A stretch of 64,000 nt of DNA from Verrucomicrobiia bacterium (GCA_035629335.1 DASPIB010000001.1:62001-126000), one strand, 5' to 3'. Positions 31,683-40,243 are shown, counted from the stretch's first letter. Translations and numbers: made by a program. Notes: generated by a model from the sequence alone, not told the origin.

Positions 31683-32090
31683 ATGTCTCGCTGGGTCTTT
31701 GAAGCCATGAAGCTGATCGTTAAGAAAGCTGACCTCCAGGTACTGAAAGAGGTGTTGCCAAAAGGACTCCACGAGAAATTCGATGCAGCGCGAACGCGCC
31801 GGCCAGTTATTGAAGATGGTGACGTGTTGCCGTTTGCACTGGGGAATGACGAAAGTCTTACCTGGGCGGTATGGTATTGCCCTGATACAGTAGTGCTATA
31901 CGTCGTTCCAAATGAGGAAAGTCTCACTTTGCAGCAGGTGCGAGACTTCGAGAACAAGCATCACCTTCGGGGGCACGCTAAGATTCAATTTCTTCCTATT
32001 CCTAAGGGTAATTTTCACAGCGACAGCGCCCGGAACTTTATTCAGCGCAATGTGGACGAAGGGCGAAACTGGGATGAAGGACTCCGGTAA
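31683..32090 (+). CDS. Orphan small protein, unknown
   Basis: A 135-residue soluble protein; the ATG at 31683 follows GGAAGGG by about 8 bases (a TTG at 31677 is also open). Helix at the N-terminus with Lys-rich KLIVKKADLQVLKE, then beta-rich centre (WAVWYCPDTVVLYVVP), then charged helix. Followed by a 12-bp perfect hairpin. Unknown function. Confidence 0.65.
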   Translation: MSRWVFEAMKLIVKKADLQVLKEVLPKGLHEKFDAARTRRPVIEDGDVLPFALGNDESLTWAVWYCPDTVVLYVVPNEESLTLQQVRDFENKHHLRGHAKIQFLPIPKGNFHSDSARNFIQRNVDEGRNWDEGLR

Positions 32091-32101
32091 CTTTTAGCCG
32101 A

Positions 32102-32143
32102 AACCGGACAGCTTGCGGTATTTGTGAGCTGTCCGGTTATTTC
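32102..32143 (+). terminator. Intrinsic terminator (12-bp stem)
   Basis: AACCGGACAGCT (32102-32113) and AGCTGTCCGGTT (32127-32138), then ATTTC. Confidence 0.85.
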
Positions 32144-32197
32144 TGCCATGAAGCACTGAGGAAAACTAGAATCCATACTTATATTGGGAGTCGGAAC

Positions 32198-32248
32198 ATG
32201 ATTTAAGCCTTGCTGTCAACGCATAGAGTGTTGACAGCAAGGCCTTTT
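32198..32248 (+). other. Two-codon minigene followed by a 14-bp terminator hairpin
   Basis: ATG-ATT-TAA at 32198-32206 is preceded by GGGAGTCGG at Shine-Dalgarno distance. The hairpin GCCTTGCTGTCAAC (32207-32220) with GTTGACAGCAAGGC (32230-32243) and CCTTTT follows without a gap. It looks like an expression cassette whose coding part is missing: either a deletion scar or a regulatory minigene. The rest of the 288-base gap to 32379 holds nothing else I can identify. Confidence 0.5.
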
Positions 32249-32378
32249 GCTATTTTAAGTCATCGTCAATGGATCTTTTTGCTCAACATTACTTTCGGTA
32301 CTTGAGCGTACCAGCACTAAACGTATTGGTGGTATACATGCCAGCGTGGAAGTGCGCAACACCAGACCGAATAACTAC

Positions 32379-32687
32379 TCAGAAAGTTGGGAATTCCTGG
32401 ACTGCAACCTCCCCCAGATCGATCACCTCCACTTTCGATGTGTAACGCTTGCGCTCGTAGAGGAAGCCGTCCTTGCTCCATACGCCAGTACCCGCAAACG
32501 TAAGCTCGATGATTCGAGAACCAACCTGCAAAATGAAAATTTGCCGTTCGGTATTTCCTGCGACCACCAGACAGTTGACGCCGCTGTTGACGATTCGATG
32601 CACTTGGTAACGGTCGCCACCACGCTGCAACTCTTGCCCGGGGCTAAGTTTCGACAGTTGATTTACTGCAACGAACGAATCTCCCAT
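32379..32687 (-). CDS. Orphan small beta-rich protein
   Basis: A 102-residue protein with GAGGAGGAATC before its ATG. It alternates beta strands and turns (YQVHRIVNSGVNCLVVAGN, QIFILQVGSRIIELTF), as in a small beta barrel. One Cys. The promoter is perfectly spaced. No family recognised. Confidence 0.65.
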   Translation of the reverse strand: MGDSFVAVNQLSKLSPGQELQRGGDRYQVHRIVNSGVNCLVVAGNTERQIFILQVGSRIIELTFAGTGVWSKDGFLYERKRYTSKVEVIDLGEVAVQEFPTF

Positions 32688-32720
32688 GATTCCTCCTCGA
32701 TGGGATGGATAGACTAGATT

Positions 32721-32749
32721 ATAATAGAACCTTTTTATTTAAAAGTCAA
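32721..32749 (-). promoter_or_regulatory. Sigma-70 promoter of the orphan beta-rich gene
   Basis: On the minus strand TTGACT (32749-32744), 17 bases, TATTAT (32726-32721). Confidence 0.78.
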
Positions 32750-32874
32750 TACTCATTTACCCTTAGCATAATGAGTGATTAAGAATGCCGTACGGCTTAA
32801 AGAAAATGTTCACTTTACGCTGTTGAAAGAGTCACGTATTATGAAGCAGATCATTCAACAACTACGGAGGAAGT

Positions 32875-33079
32875 ATGCCCCGTTCGTTTATGAGATCCAG
32901 AAGCACAAGCGGCAATTGTCAAATACCTTGGCGCCGAACATGGCCACAAGGCGCGTATTACGGACGTCATGACTGGCATCCAAGAAGCAACTGGAAAGAG
33001 TATAACGAAGGGAGCGTGGGACACTGCACTGGAAGGGGTAATTAGCGAAGGCCGAGTGGCATTCAGGCGACCAGCTTAA
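32875..33079 (+). pseudogene. Frameshifted small helical (winged-helix-like?) protein
   Basis: ATG at 32875 has an excellent CGGAGGAAGT site but reads only MPRSFM before entering an unlikely frame. The +1 frame from 32894 reads cleanly as DPEAQAAIVKYLGAEHGHKA, then ITDVMTGIQEATGKSITKGA, then a helix and a strand ending RPA at 33076; this part looks like a helix-turn-helix with a wing. One extra base (or two lost) near 32890-32894 would join them. A third frame (from ATG 32841, MKQIIQQLRRKYAPF) is also open and may be the real N-terminus. Probably a decayed or mis-sequenced gene. Confidence 0.55.
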
Positions 33080-33141
33080 CTTGATTCCGATGTCTAGCTG
33101 ATAAGCGCGTCGCTAAGGTTAGTGTTGGCGGCGTTAGTTTA

Positions 33142-33169
33142 GGCCCCCTAGGTGAATACCTAGAGGGCC
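33142..33169. terminator. Hairpin between convergent genes
   Basis: GGCCCCCTAGGT (33142-33153) pairs with ACCTAGAGGGCC (33158-33169) apart from one unpaired G. It can serve both the plus-strand broken gene and the minus-strand YdcF gene. Confidence 0.7.
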
Positions 33170-33173
33170 ATTA

Positions 33174-33755
33174 TTACAGCTTGCCTTCAGCCCGAAGCGT
33201 TTCTACCACGCTTGTCCAGACATGATGTTTGAATGAATAGCGCTGTTTGAAAGTTTCTCCATCACCAGGTGTCATATCGCCAAGAATAGCTTTTGCTTCA
33301 TAAAGCAAATACTCTTCGTGCCGAATGTCATCGGGATCACCTGGCTTCAAGATGTAATCAATTGCTTCTACCTTCAGTTTCAGAATATCGCCAACGATCT
33401 TCTGCGCCAGATACGCAATACGCTCGCGCTTCTCTGGAATAGTAATCAACCTGGCAGCTGGCCCACGCAGACTGCGTACTTCCCACAAAGCTTCGGGGGT
33501 GGTCACTGGTGTAGAGCGAGTGATGATATGCTGCTTGGCGACTCCGTGCAAGATAAGAAAGTCCTTCATCATCTCGGCCTCAGGGCGCGACTGGTGCTTG
33601 GCGGCATGTCCCATGCCGCCAAGCACCGCAATTGAGTTTACCTCGTGATTATCAAATAGGTCGATTGCACGTTCGAGGCAGGCGTGCACCTGAGGCGGCA
33701 ATTGGTTGTCTTTCGGACAAACACCGAGCACAATCGCAACAGTCTGAACAGGCAT
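33174..33755 (-). CDS. YdcF/SanA-type DUF218 protein
   Basis: A 193-residue soluble protein. IAVLGGMGHAAK near residue 43, RPEAEMMKDFLILHGVAKQHIIT near 58-80, and the downstream ITRSTPVTTPEAL match the DUF218 pattern of ElyC/SanA/YdcF proteins (SEA..M..YL...GV....I..E..S..T.EN). Those proteins influence envelope integrity or bind SAM-like ligands; the biochemical role is unsettled. TATACT on the minus strand ends exactly 6 bases before the ATG, so leaderless. Confidence 0.85.
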   Translation of the reverse strand: MPVQTVAIVLGVCPKDNQLPPQVHACLERAIDLFDNHEVNSIAVLGGMGHAAKHQSRPEAEMMKDFLILHGVAKQHIITRSTPVTTPEALWEVRSLRGPAARLITIPEKRERIAYLAQKIVGDILKLKVEAIDYILKPGDPDDIRHEEYLLYEAKAILGDMTPGDGETFKQRYSFKHHVWTSVVETLRAEGKL

Positions 33756-33830
33756 TTAACCAGTATAACAAGATTCTCCCAGGGCTCGTTACTTTTTTGT
33801 TTGGCCAGTTAGGCTCCGGGCGAGCCTTAA

Positions 33831-34457
33831 TTATTTTTGTGAAGCCGTGGTGCGCCGCATCTTGCCAGTTAAAACCAGTAACCAGCCAACCACGAAAAAG
33901 GCAGCGAGAATCGCCGCGCAATAAACCGCCACCACGCTGTAGTCGTTTCCGTTTGGAATTAAGAACGGATACGGATACCAGCCAACCACAGCGCCGCGCA
34001 CCAGTGTATAGATAAGATACAAGCAGGGAAAAATGAGCCAGAGAAAGATTTGGCTTGAGCGTAGTGAGTTGCGTGGCGGCCGGTACAGCCAGTCGCTAAT
34101 TGCCGCCAGCGGCATAATTATGTGAGTAACAATATTTACCCACGGCATCAGTAAGCCCAGGTCCTCGTTGATCAGCAAAGTGAGATAGACTAAGCCAGTG
34201 ATGATCATGTAGAGGGTAGCTGCTCCGCGGATAAGATCATCCTTCAGTGAAGGTGCGCGATTTCTTGCAAGATAGAAAGCGCTAAAAATAAAGATTGTCG
34301 CCGCTAGAACGTTACTTAAATTTGTGAAATAGCTGAGATAGTTTACAAGGTTCAACACACCCTGCTGCTGCAGAAATACCGCCTGCATAATAATCGCCAG
34401 TAATGTTATACCGCCGATTACGAGCCGAACGGCTATCACCGCTGAATACTTCTGCAT
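33831..34457 (-). CDS. Pr6Pr-like six-TM membrane protein
   Basis: A 208-residue protein with six membrane segments. NYLSYFTNLSNVLAA near residues 39-53, the central WVNIVTHIIMPLAAISDWL and later WYPYPFLIP are the pattern I associate with the Pr6Pr/FAR-17a-like membrane family. Function unknown. TACAAT on the minus strand ends 6 bases before ATG, so leaderless. Confidence 0.8.
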   Translation of the reverse strand: MQKYSAVIAVRLVIGGITLLAIIMQAVFLQQQGVLNLVNYLSYFTNLSNVLAATIFIFSAFYLARNRAPSLKDDLIRGAATLYMIITGLVYLTLLINEDLGLLMPWVNIVTHIIMPLAAISDWLYRPPRNSLRSSQIFLWLIFPCLYLIYTLVRGAVVGWYPYPFLIPNGNDYSVVAVYCAAILAAFFVVGWLLVLTGKMRRTTASQK

Positions 34458-34472
34458 GAGCTTATTGTATCA

Positions 34473-35519
34473 CTATTCTGAGTGAGAATTTAAGTGCGCA
34501 GTCGGCACGGGACGAAAGCCGTCAGGGTTCTGCGATTGCCAGCGCCAAGCGTCGCGACAGGCGTCTTCAAAACTCTTTTCGGTGCGCCAGCCAAGCTCTT
34601 TTTGGGCTTTGGAGGCGTCAGCATAAAACATCGCTAAGTCTCCAGGACGCCGGGCAACGATCTCGTAGGGTACGGCCCGCCCAGAGGCTTTTTCAAATGC
34701 TCGCACGGCTTCAAGCACCGAAACGCCTTTTCCTGAGCCTAAATTGTATGCGTGCATACCTTTTTGCAAGTGTTTAAGCGCTGCGACGTGACCTTTTGCT
34801 ACATCAACCACATGAATGTAATCGCGAATAGCCGTGCCGTCGGGCGTGTCGTAGTCGCCGCCAAAGATGTGCAGTTTGTCGCGCTTTCCAACCGCCACTT
34901 GGGTGATGTACGGCATCAAATTATTTGGAATACCACGCGGGTCTTCGCCAATGTCGCCGCTTTCGTGAGCACCAATCGGGTTGAAGTATCTTAGGCACGT
35001 GACTGCCCACGAAGGGTCACTTTCAACGAGGTCACTTAGGAACTGTTCGATCAAATACTTGGTTTTGCCATAGGGGTGACTAATGCCCCGACCGGTAGGT
35101 GTGTTTTCTGTCCAGGGAAGTCCGGGAGCGGTGCCATACACGGTTGCCGAAGAGCTAAATAGGAGCTTTTTAACACCTTGCGCTTGCATGACCTCACATA
35201 AAGCAAGAGTTGTCCCAAGATTGACCTGGTAATACAGCAGTGGCTGCTGCACGGATTCGCCCACGGCCTTGAGGCCGGCAAAGTGAATCACAGCATCGAT
35301 CGAGGCATCGTTAAAAAGGCGCGTGAGCAGTGGTTTGTTTTGAACATCGCCTCTATACACGCGAATGGTTTTTCCGGTAAGCGCTTCAATACGCCGCACT
35401 GCCTCGGGCTGGCTGTTCGAGAAATTATCTACAATAACTACTTCATGACCCGACTGCAGTAGCTCTAATGAAGTATGTGACCCAATGTAGCCTGCGCCGC
35501 CAGTGACCAGAATCGTCAT
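34473..35519 (-). CDS. galE: UDP-glucose 4-epimerase
   Basis: A 348-residue extended SDR enzyme from ATG 35519 (a TTG at 35537, overlapping the preceding stop as TTGA, is also possible). NAD motif TGGAGYIGSH at residues 6-15; catalytic Ser-Tyr-Lys as SSSATVYG and YGKTKYLIE; LRYFNPIGAHESG and GDGTAIRDYIHV-type segment (GTAIRDYIHVVDVAKGH). It interconverts UDP-glucose and UDP-galactose (or the GlcNAc pair) for surface polysaccharide. It is co-transcribed with the small DUF5668 protein upstream. Confidence 0.96.
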   Translation of the reverse strand: MTILVTGGAGYIGSHTSLELLQSGHEVVIVDNFSNSQPEAVRRIEALTGKTIRVYRGDVQNKPLLTRLFNDASIDAVIHFAGLKAVGESVQQPLLYYQVNLGTTLALCEVMQAQGVKKLLFSSSATVYGTAPGLPWTENTPTGRGISHPYGKTKYLIEQFLSDLVESDPSWAVTCLRYFNPIGAHESGDIGEDPRGIPNNLMPYITQVAVGKRDKLHIFGGDYDTPDGTAIRDYIHVVDVAKGHVAALKHLQKGMHAYNLGSGKGVSVLEAVRAFEKASGRAVPYEIVARRPGDLAMFYADASKAQKELGWRTEKSFEDACRDAWRWQSQNPDGFRPVPTAHLNSHSE

Positions 35520-35533
35520 ATTGTCGCTTCGGC

Positions 35534-35722
35534 TCAAGATCGACGGTTATTAACAATCAGTATAACCCCAAAAACAATCAAGGCGACTGGCCAGAACTGC
35601 CAAATTTGGCTAAAAATCTCGATATTAAATAATTCTTGCAGTAGAAAAATGACCCCCAGGGCTACTAAAATTATTCCCCAAACTAAGCTATCATTTTTGT
35701 CACTATTGCGCTTTTGTGCCAT
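35534..35722 (-). CDS. Small membrane protein, LiaF/DUF5668-like TM region
   Basis: A 62-residue protein: a charged N-terminus, TM1 (WGIILVALGVIFLLQEL), then a turn with FSQIWQFWPVALIVFGVILI as TM2 and a basic end (NNRRS). The two-helix pattern with WPV.L...G is that of the DUF5668/LiaI-LiaF-like transmembrane region, linked to cell-envelope stress sensing. It overlaps or abuts galE. Confidence 0.85.
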   Translation of the reverse strand: MAQKRNSDKNDSLVWGIILVALGVIFLLQELFNIEIFSQIWQFWPVALIVFGVILIVNNRRS

Positions 35723-35881
35723 GCCTTTTCGCTCCGATACTAATTGTTATCTTGATTCAATTATCACATACCGTTGTTATTTATTGTAGAATCTCTTACA
35801 ATTTAGGCATAAGCCCGTAGGACGTTATTCCGGTGTGGCTAAGCCTATCAAGTGCTAACTATAAAGTAATAAGGGGATATT

Positions 35882-36385
35882 ATGGAACAACAGAGTAAAC
35901 TGCACGAGACAAAACGACCTCAAGTCAAAAATACCTCAAAGCAGCGAACGGTTTTGATTGTCGTTGCCGTTGTAATTTTAGTAGCAATTGTAGCATTTTT
36001 AGTAACCCGCATGGGACAAGCCGGCACGAAGGGCAATTATGTCGATTCTGACATGAAGGCCACCGCCTCATTCGAAGTCGATCTTGACTTCAAGCGCAAC
36101 TGCCAAGATCAAAAAGATTGTGATCCAAACAAACCCAGTTATGACACAGTAAAAATTTTTGTCTTTGATGCCCAAGGCACTCAGGTACGGGTGGTGCGAG
36201 CCGATAAAGAAGGCATCTTCAAGGCTGCCCTGCCTGAAGGCGACTACAACCTACTTGTCGCAAAAACTTTTGAAGGCAAAACCGGTCTGCCGCAAGAGCA
36301 GTTGAGCCTAAAAAACGGCAAAACATTGAAGTTGCAGGTTAATTACGGCACCGAAATGGCTCAAAAACAAGACAAGAAGAACTAA
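35882..36385 (+). CDS. Membrane-anchored extracytoplasmic protein, unknown
   Basis: A 167-residue protein with one TM segment at about residues 23-43 and a 120-residue outer domain. That domain has a pair of Cys (NCQDQKDCDPN) and beta strands (VKIFVFDAQGTQVRVV; GDYNLLVAKTFEG), like a small Cna-B or transthyretin-type fold. A weak AAGGGGATATT site precedes it. Followed by a terminator. Confidence 0.7.
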   Translation: MEQQSKLHETKRPQVKNTSKQRTVLIVVAVVILVAIVAFLVTRMGQAGTKGNYVDSDMKATASFEVDLDFKRNCQDQKDCDPNKPSYDTVKIFVFDAQGTQVRVVRADKEGIFKAALPEGDYNLLVAKTFEGKTGLPQEQLSLKNGKTLKLQVNYGTEMAQKQDKKN

Positions 36386-36405
36386 CACACTCGGTTAAAA
36401 TCTTG

Positions 36406-36435
36406 AGGCACCGTACCTAATTGTGCGGTGCCTTT
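36406..36435 (+). terminator. Intrinsic terminator
   Basis: AGGCACCG (36406-36413) pairs with CGGTGCCT (36426-36433), then TTG. Confidence 0.8.
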
Positions 36436-36502
36436 GTCGTTAATCTTACAATTTTATTGGTATAATAATCCCAGACTATACGTACATTAAGGTGGTGAAA
36501 AG

Positions 36503-36823
36503 GTGATCGAATACATTCTCAGTCGCCAAAAGGTGCCAGACGCTGCAACGGGGTTCTGTGTCTGTAATTTGCCGACCCATGTGAGGGTGCGCTTTGAGGT
36601 AGATCGTTGGATGATGAAGAATAAGATCTATATCGCAACGAAGAACTCTCGGGTACGTGGTGCGACCTTTTCGTGGCAGCTAGATGAAGCCGGTAAACTG
36701 ACGGCTACACTTGATCAAGATGATCTGTGGCCAAGCGCGCTCTTGGTGGTGCGGTATAGCCAAAATCTTATCGTGGGCTCGGACGAGTTGGCAAGTGACG
36801 ATGAAACAACCGAAGCCGGGTAG
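36503..36823 (+). CDS. Orphan small protein, unknown
   Basis: A 106-residue soluble protein beginning with GTG, with AAGGTGGTG upstream. Cys pair (GFCVCNLP), beta-rich middle (VRVRFEVDRWMMKNKIYIATK), and an acidic C-terminus. TATAAT at about 36461. It ends 7 bases before a 13-bp perfect hairpin. No relative recognised. Confidence 0.6.
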   Translation: MIEYILSRQKVPDAATGFCVCNLPTHVRVRFEVDRWMMKNKIYIATKNSRVRGATFSWQLDEAGKLTATLDQDDLWPSALLVVRYSQNLIVGSDELASDDETTEAG

Positions 36824-36829
36824 CGATGA

Positions 36830-36867
36830 AGTCCTAGGTCGACGAAAATCGACCTAGGACTGTATTT
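36830..36867 (+). terminator. Intrinsic terminator (13-bp perfect stem)
   Basis: AGTCCTAGGTCGA (36830-36842) and TCGACCTAGGACT (36849-36861), then GTATTTTG. Confidence 0.88.
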
Positions 36868-37004
36868 TGAAAGCACCTGGTTGAGATAAGATTTTAACTA
36901 AAATGCTATGATTCTGAGGTTACTTTGAACGAATGTTCTAATCCAGACATACCTTAACGTCGATTACCTGTACAATTAAATAAAACATAACAACAAGAGG
37001 AACT

Positions 37005-37283
37005 ATGTGCCGAAACATTAAAGTATTATTCAATTTTGATCCACCAGCTACTGACGAAGAAATAGAGGCGGCAGCTTTGCAATTTGTGCGAAAGCTATCG
37101 GGCTTTCATCATCCGTCGCAGGTAAACGAGCCTGCTTTTAATCAGGCAATTAAGGAAACGGCAGTGGTGGCTAAGCGACTACTCACTTCGCTACAAACCC
37201 AAGCCGAACCTCGTAACCGTGAAGAAGAAGCGGCCAAGGCGCATGAACGAGCGGTAAAGCGATTCGGTCTGAAGTCGCAGTAA
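37005..37283 (+). CDS. DUF2277 family protein
   Basis: A 92-residue protein beginning MCRNIKVLFNFDPPATDEEI, then AALQFVRKLSGFHHPSQVNE, the highly conserved DUF2277 pattern. It is helical, cytosolic, length normal for the family. AAGAGG precedes ATG. The family is widespread in Actinobacteria and others but has no defined function. Probably acquired or retained as a single gene. Confidence 0.92.
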   Translation: MCRNIKVLFNFDPPATDEEIEAAALQFVRKLSGFHHPSQVNEPAFNQAIKETAVVAKRLLTSLQTQAEPRNREEEAAKAHERAVKRFGLKSQ

Positions 37284-37417
37284 GGCGAATCGGCAAGGGT
37301 CCTAGCCCTAAGAGAAGTCGGCGATGTTCCAAGGAATCCTTGGACCGGAATGTTGATAAACACCGCCGGTAGCTATGATTTTGCTCACGCATACTTCTAT
37401 GTTATAATCATAAAATT

Positions 37418-37528
37418 ATGAATTTACATAAGTCACATCAGTTAGTATTCGCGACACCCATTATGGGCTATCTTTTCGCGCTCGTGCAGCGAACAATTAC
37501 AACTGAGGTGGCTTATCTTCATGCTTAA
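37418..37528 (+). CDS. 36-residue leaderless ORF
   Basis: TATAAT at 37403-37408 ends 9 bases before the ATG, and TTGCTC lies 16 bases further up. The peptide (MNLHKSHQLVFATPIMGYLF at the start) is weakly hydrophobic and may associate with membranes. A terminator follows about 30 bases after the stop. The rest of this 380-base gap (37284-37663) holds the terminator, a stretch with a GGCCTTAAAAGGCC palindrome at 37616-37629 just after AAGGAGGT, and no other ORF. Confidence 0.4.
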   Translation: MNLHKSHQLVFATPIMGYLFALVQRTITTEVAYLHA

Positions 37529-37555
37529 ATAACAAACATCTTTTAAGACAAGCTA

Positions 37556-37583
37556 AGCCTCCTTCAAAAAAAGGAGGTTTTTA
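37556..37583 (+). terminator. Intrinsic terminator
   Basis: CCTCCTT (37558-37564) pairs with AAGGAGG (37571-37577), followed by TTTTT. Confidence 0.88.
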
Positions 37584-37663
37584 ATTAAATCTCAAACACG
37601 AAGGAGGTCTTGCTGGCCTTAAAAGGCCAAATATAACAACCAAGGGCAGAAAGAACCACAATC

Positions 37664-38851
37664 ATGACAGTTGCGCAAAGTCTCAAGTTGCTACGCGCCG
37701 AAGCGATCATTACGACGGCGATCATTTCGATGCCGGTGATGAATAGCTTTTTTGCGAGCATTGGCCTTGACCAAGGGCAGATCGGTGTCAGCCAGGCGAT
37801 ATTTACACTGGTGCTGCTCCTGTTTAATATTCCAACTGGTTGGCTAGCCGACCGTTTTAGCCGGAAAATAGCGAATGCGTTTGGCGACGTAACGGTGGCA
37901 TCGGGGTTTATATTCTATGCACTGGCGGGTAACTTTACAGAAATAATCATTGCTGAAGTGATTATTGGCATTGGCATTGCGTTCAGCCATGGTGCTGACG
38001 TCGGGCTGCTCAAAGCTTACTGCGATCATTTGCAGCGTAGTTACCGCCAAGAATCGGCATGGATTGCTGCCCGGCGCCCTATAGTAGAGGGCGCGGCGGC
38101 GATTGCTGGTGGGTTTATCGGTGCACAGAACCCGCGCTTGGCGCTGCTACTTACGGCGGTGCCTTTTCTGGCGGGCGCAGTACTGTCTTTGGGCGTGAAA
38201 GAGGTGGGAGTACGCCGCCAGCGGCAAACCGGTACGCCGGTCAAGGGCTTGAAGCGTCAGCTTCGTGCTGCATTCAGTGATATGGCGCGAATTACCAAGT
38301 ACGCACTTCATGGCCATAAAGATTTGGCCTGGTCAATCGTGGCTGCAGCCACCGCCCGTGAAATCACCCATGCCATTATTTGGGTGCTGACACCGCTACT
38401 GTTGCTGGCTGGAGTGCCGGCCGAAGTTATTGGGGTTGCCTGGGCGGTTAACTTGGCGATGGTGAGCATTGGTGCCTGGTTGGGTGGCAAAGTTGCCGAG
38501 CGGTGGAGCGACGCACGACTGTTTGCGGTACCGGCAGTGGCTAGCCTACTGGCGATGCTCACGCTTGCGTGGCAGACCAACCTTTGGACGATTGGCCTGT
38601 ACGCTGTTTTTGGGCTGGCTCGCGGCTGGTACGCAGCGGTGATGGCGCCCATTGTGCAGCGACACACGCCAGACGACATGCAGTCTACGGTTTTTTCTGT
38701 GAGCGGAAGCCTCGGGCAGCTGCTCTACATTGTGGTGGTGATTGCCGTGAATGGAGCCGGCAATTGGGGCGTGCAGTGGGCGATGCTCGCTAACGCCCTG
38801 TTGTTCTTGCCACTGGTGCTGCTGGTTGTCGCGCGATTGAAGCGACCATAG
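37664..38851 (+). CDS. MFS transporter, 12 TM
   Basis: A 395-residue polytopic protein of the major facilitator superfamily. Motif A-like GWLADRFSRKIAN lies between TM2 and TM3 (about residues 58-70), and a second such loop (WLGGKVAERWSDARL) between TM8 and TM9. The large central loop is basic (VRRQRQTGTPVKGLKRQ). Substrate unknown; the sequence groups by eye with efflux carriers. Ribosome site weak. Ends at a strong bidirectional terminator. Confidence 0.9.
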   Translation: MTVAQSLKLLRAEAIITTAIISMPVMNSFFASIGLDQGQIGVSQAIFTLVLLLFNIPTGWLADRFSRKIANAFGDVTVASGFIFYALAGNFTEIIIAEVIIGIGIAFSHGADVGLLKAYCDHLQRSYRQESAWIAARRPIVEGAAAIAGGFIGAQNPRLALLLTAVPFLAGAVLSLGVKEVGVRRQRQTGTPVKGLKRQLRAAFSDMARITKYALHGHKDLAWSIVAAATAREITHAIIWVLTPLLLLAGVPAEVIGVAWAVNLAMVSIGAWLGGKVAERWSDARLFAVPAVASLLAMLTLAWQTNLWTIGLYAVFGLARGWYAAVMAPIVQRHTPDDMQSTVFSVSGSLGQLLYIVVVIAVNGAGNWGVQWAMLANALLFLPLVLLVVARLKRP

Positions 38852-38939
38852 CAGTTGCGAGAACGATGTAACGGTTCGTTATGTCGTTCCCGCCATCGTT
38901 GCAAGCTTGGAGGATAAATTAAGTACTCCCTCAAGCCAC

Positions 38940-38973
38940 GAGGGTGCTGGCAATACGCTGGCACCCTCTTTAA
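38940..38973. terminator. Bidirectional terminator between convergent genes
   Basis: GAGGGTGC (38940-38947) pairs with GCACCCTC (38961-38968), with TTTAAA on one side and A-rich sequence on the other. Confidence 0.82.
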
Positions 38974-38974
38974 A

Positions 38975-40207
38975 TTATTGACTTTCTACCTCGATGTTTT
39001 TAGTACCGATAGCAACAAAGTAAGAGGGGTTATCACACTGGGTTTGAGTGGCGATTGATTTGTCATTTAGTTTCAAGAAACAGGTTTTATTTTCTTCACC
39101 AGCTTCAAGGTAAGGTTTATCGGGGAAGAGTTGCTGGTGGCCTTCGTAGATGCTTGCCACTGGCGTTGGTGGGTTGCTAGCACTGGAATAAACGGCATAG
39201 GTTGGCTTCTCGGAGTAGCTTGGGTCGCAGTCGGCTCCGCTTGTTATCGAATACATTGAAACGAGGAGCTTGTCGCCAGTATTGCTAAGTTTAAGAGGAA
39301 GCAGATGCTTGCCATTCGGTGCCTGGGCACTATAGATAGGTGCTTTAGTCAGCGGATCGGCAACGTTTAACGAAGTAGCAACTTTGCCTGTCATTGAGCA
39401 GGGATCGTTAGCGGTATTTCCTGGCAGAGCAACTTTAGTGCCATCACGGCTCACTGTCCAGCCTCCAATTTCAGTGGCCAGGGTGAAGCTTTTAGTTGTT
39501 GGGTCAAAGACACTGTAGCGGCCCATTTCACTATAAGTGATATCAGTTATGACAATTTTACCGTCTGCCCGGACGGCTTCAAAGCGGATATCGTCGTGCT
39601 GGCCCCCAAAAAATGTTTTCTTAGAGTTATCCGACAGGGTGATCTCATCAATAATTGTGTGCTTGTCGCTCGAACCATTTACTAAATAGGGCGAGGCGCT
39701 GACATATAGCTTGGTGGCATCGGTATTCTCGATAAAAGTAACAACCTTGTTGCCGCTAGGTGCTTGCCAAATGTCGGTTTGTTCTTTTGTGGCGATATCA
39801 ACGGCGATCAGTTTGTTGGCCGTTTGAACATACACAGCATCGCCTTTAAGGCTCAGCTTTGCCTCAGTAATAGAGACCTCATTATCTTTGCCGCCAAATT
39901 TACCGAGGCTAATGTCATTTTTGCCTTCATCGTGCACAAACAGTTCATAGACTGGTAATTCACGTTCGCCACTGATTTCTTTGGCGACTTCTTTGGCGAA
40001 TATGGCGCGCGTTACCGTTTCTTTCTGGGGTTGCGGTGTCGGAGTTTGGGTACCATTGCCATTATTTTGCCTGTTGTTTGACTGCGAATAGAGGTAAGCG
40101 AAGACCCCTCCAGCGACAAGCAGTACTAATAAAATAGCCAGGCTGACAATCATAGTACGACGATGCTTGGACTGGGTTGATTTTGATGGTGTTGTGTTTT
40201 TGCTCAT
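38975..40207 (-). CDS. Membrane-anchored extracytoplasmic beta-propeller-like protein
   Basis: A 410-residue protein: basic N-terminus, one TM (about residues 19-40), a Gln/Asn/Pro/Thr linker, then a 340-residue outer domain of repeated beta motifs (LSLKGDAVYVQTANKLIAVD; DGTKVALPG; LSNTGDKLLVSM), as in WD40/TolB-type propellers. It has four Cys in two loops, probably disulfides. A sensor, scaffold or adhesin at the cell surface; function not readable. Confidence 0.75.
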   Translation of the reverse strand: MSKNTTPSKSTQSKHRRTMIVSLAILLVLLVAGGVFAYLYSQSNNRQNNGNGTQTPTPQPQKETVTRAIFAKEVAKEISGERELPVYELFVHDEGKNDISLGKFGGKDNEVSITEAKLSLKGDAVYVQTANKLIAVDIATKEQTDIWQAPSGNKVVTFIENTDATKLYVSASPYLVNGSSDKHTIIDEITLSDNSKKTFFGGQHDDIRFEAVRADGKIVITDITYSEMGRYSVFDPTTKSFTLATEIGGWTVSRDGTKVALPGNTANDPCSMTGKVATSLNVADPLTKAPIYSAQAPNGKHLLPLKLSNTGDKLLVSMYSITSGADCDPSYSEKPTYAVYSSASNPPTPVASIYEGHQQLFPDKPYLEAGEENKTCFLKLNDKSIATQTQCDNPSYFVAIGTKNIEVESQ

Positions 40208-40243
40208 TTCAAGAAGTACCGCTTTTTAAGGTTATTTTATGCT

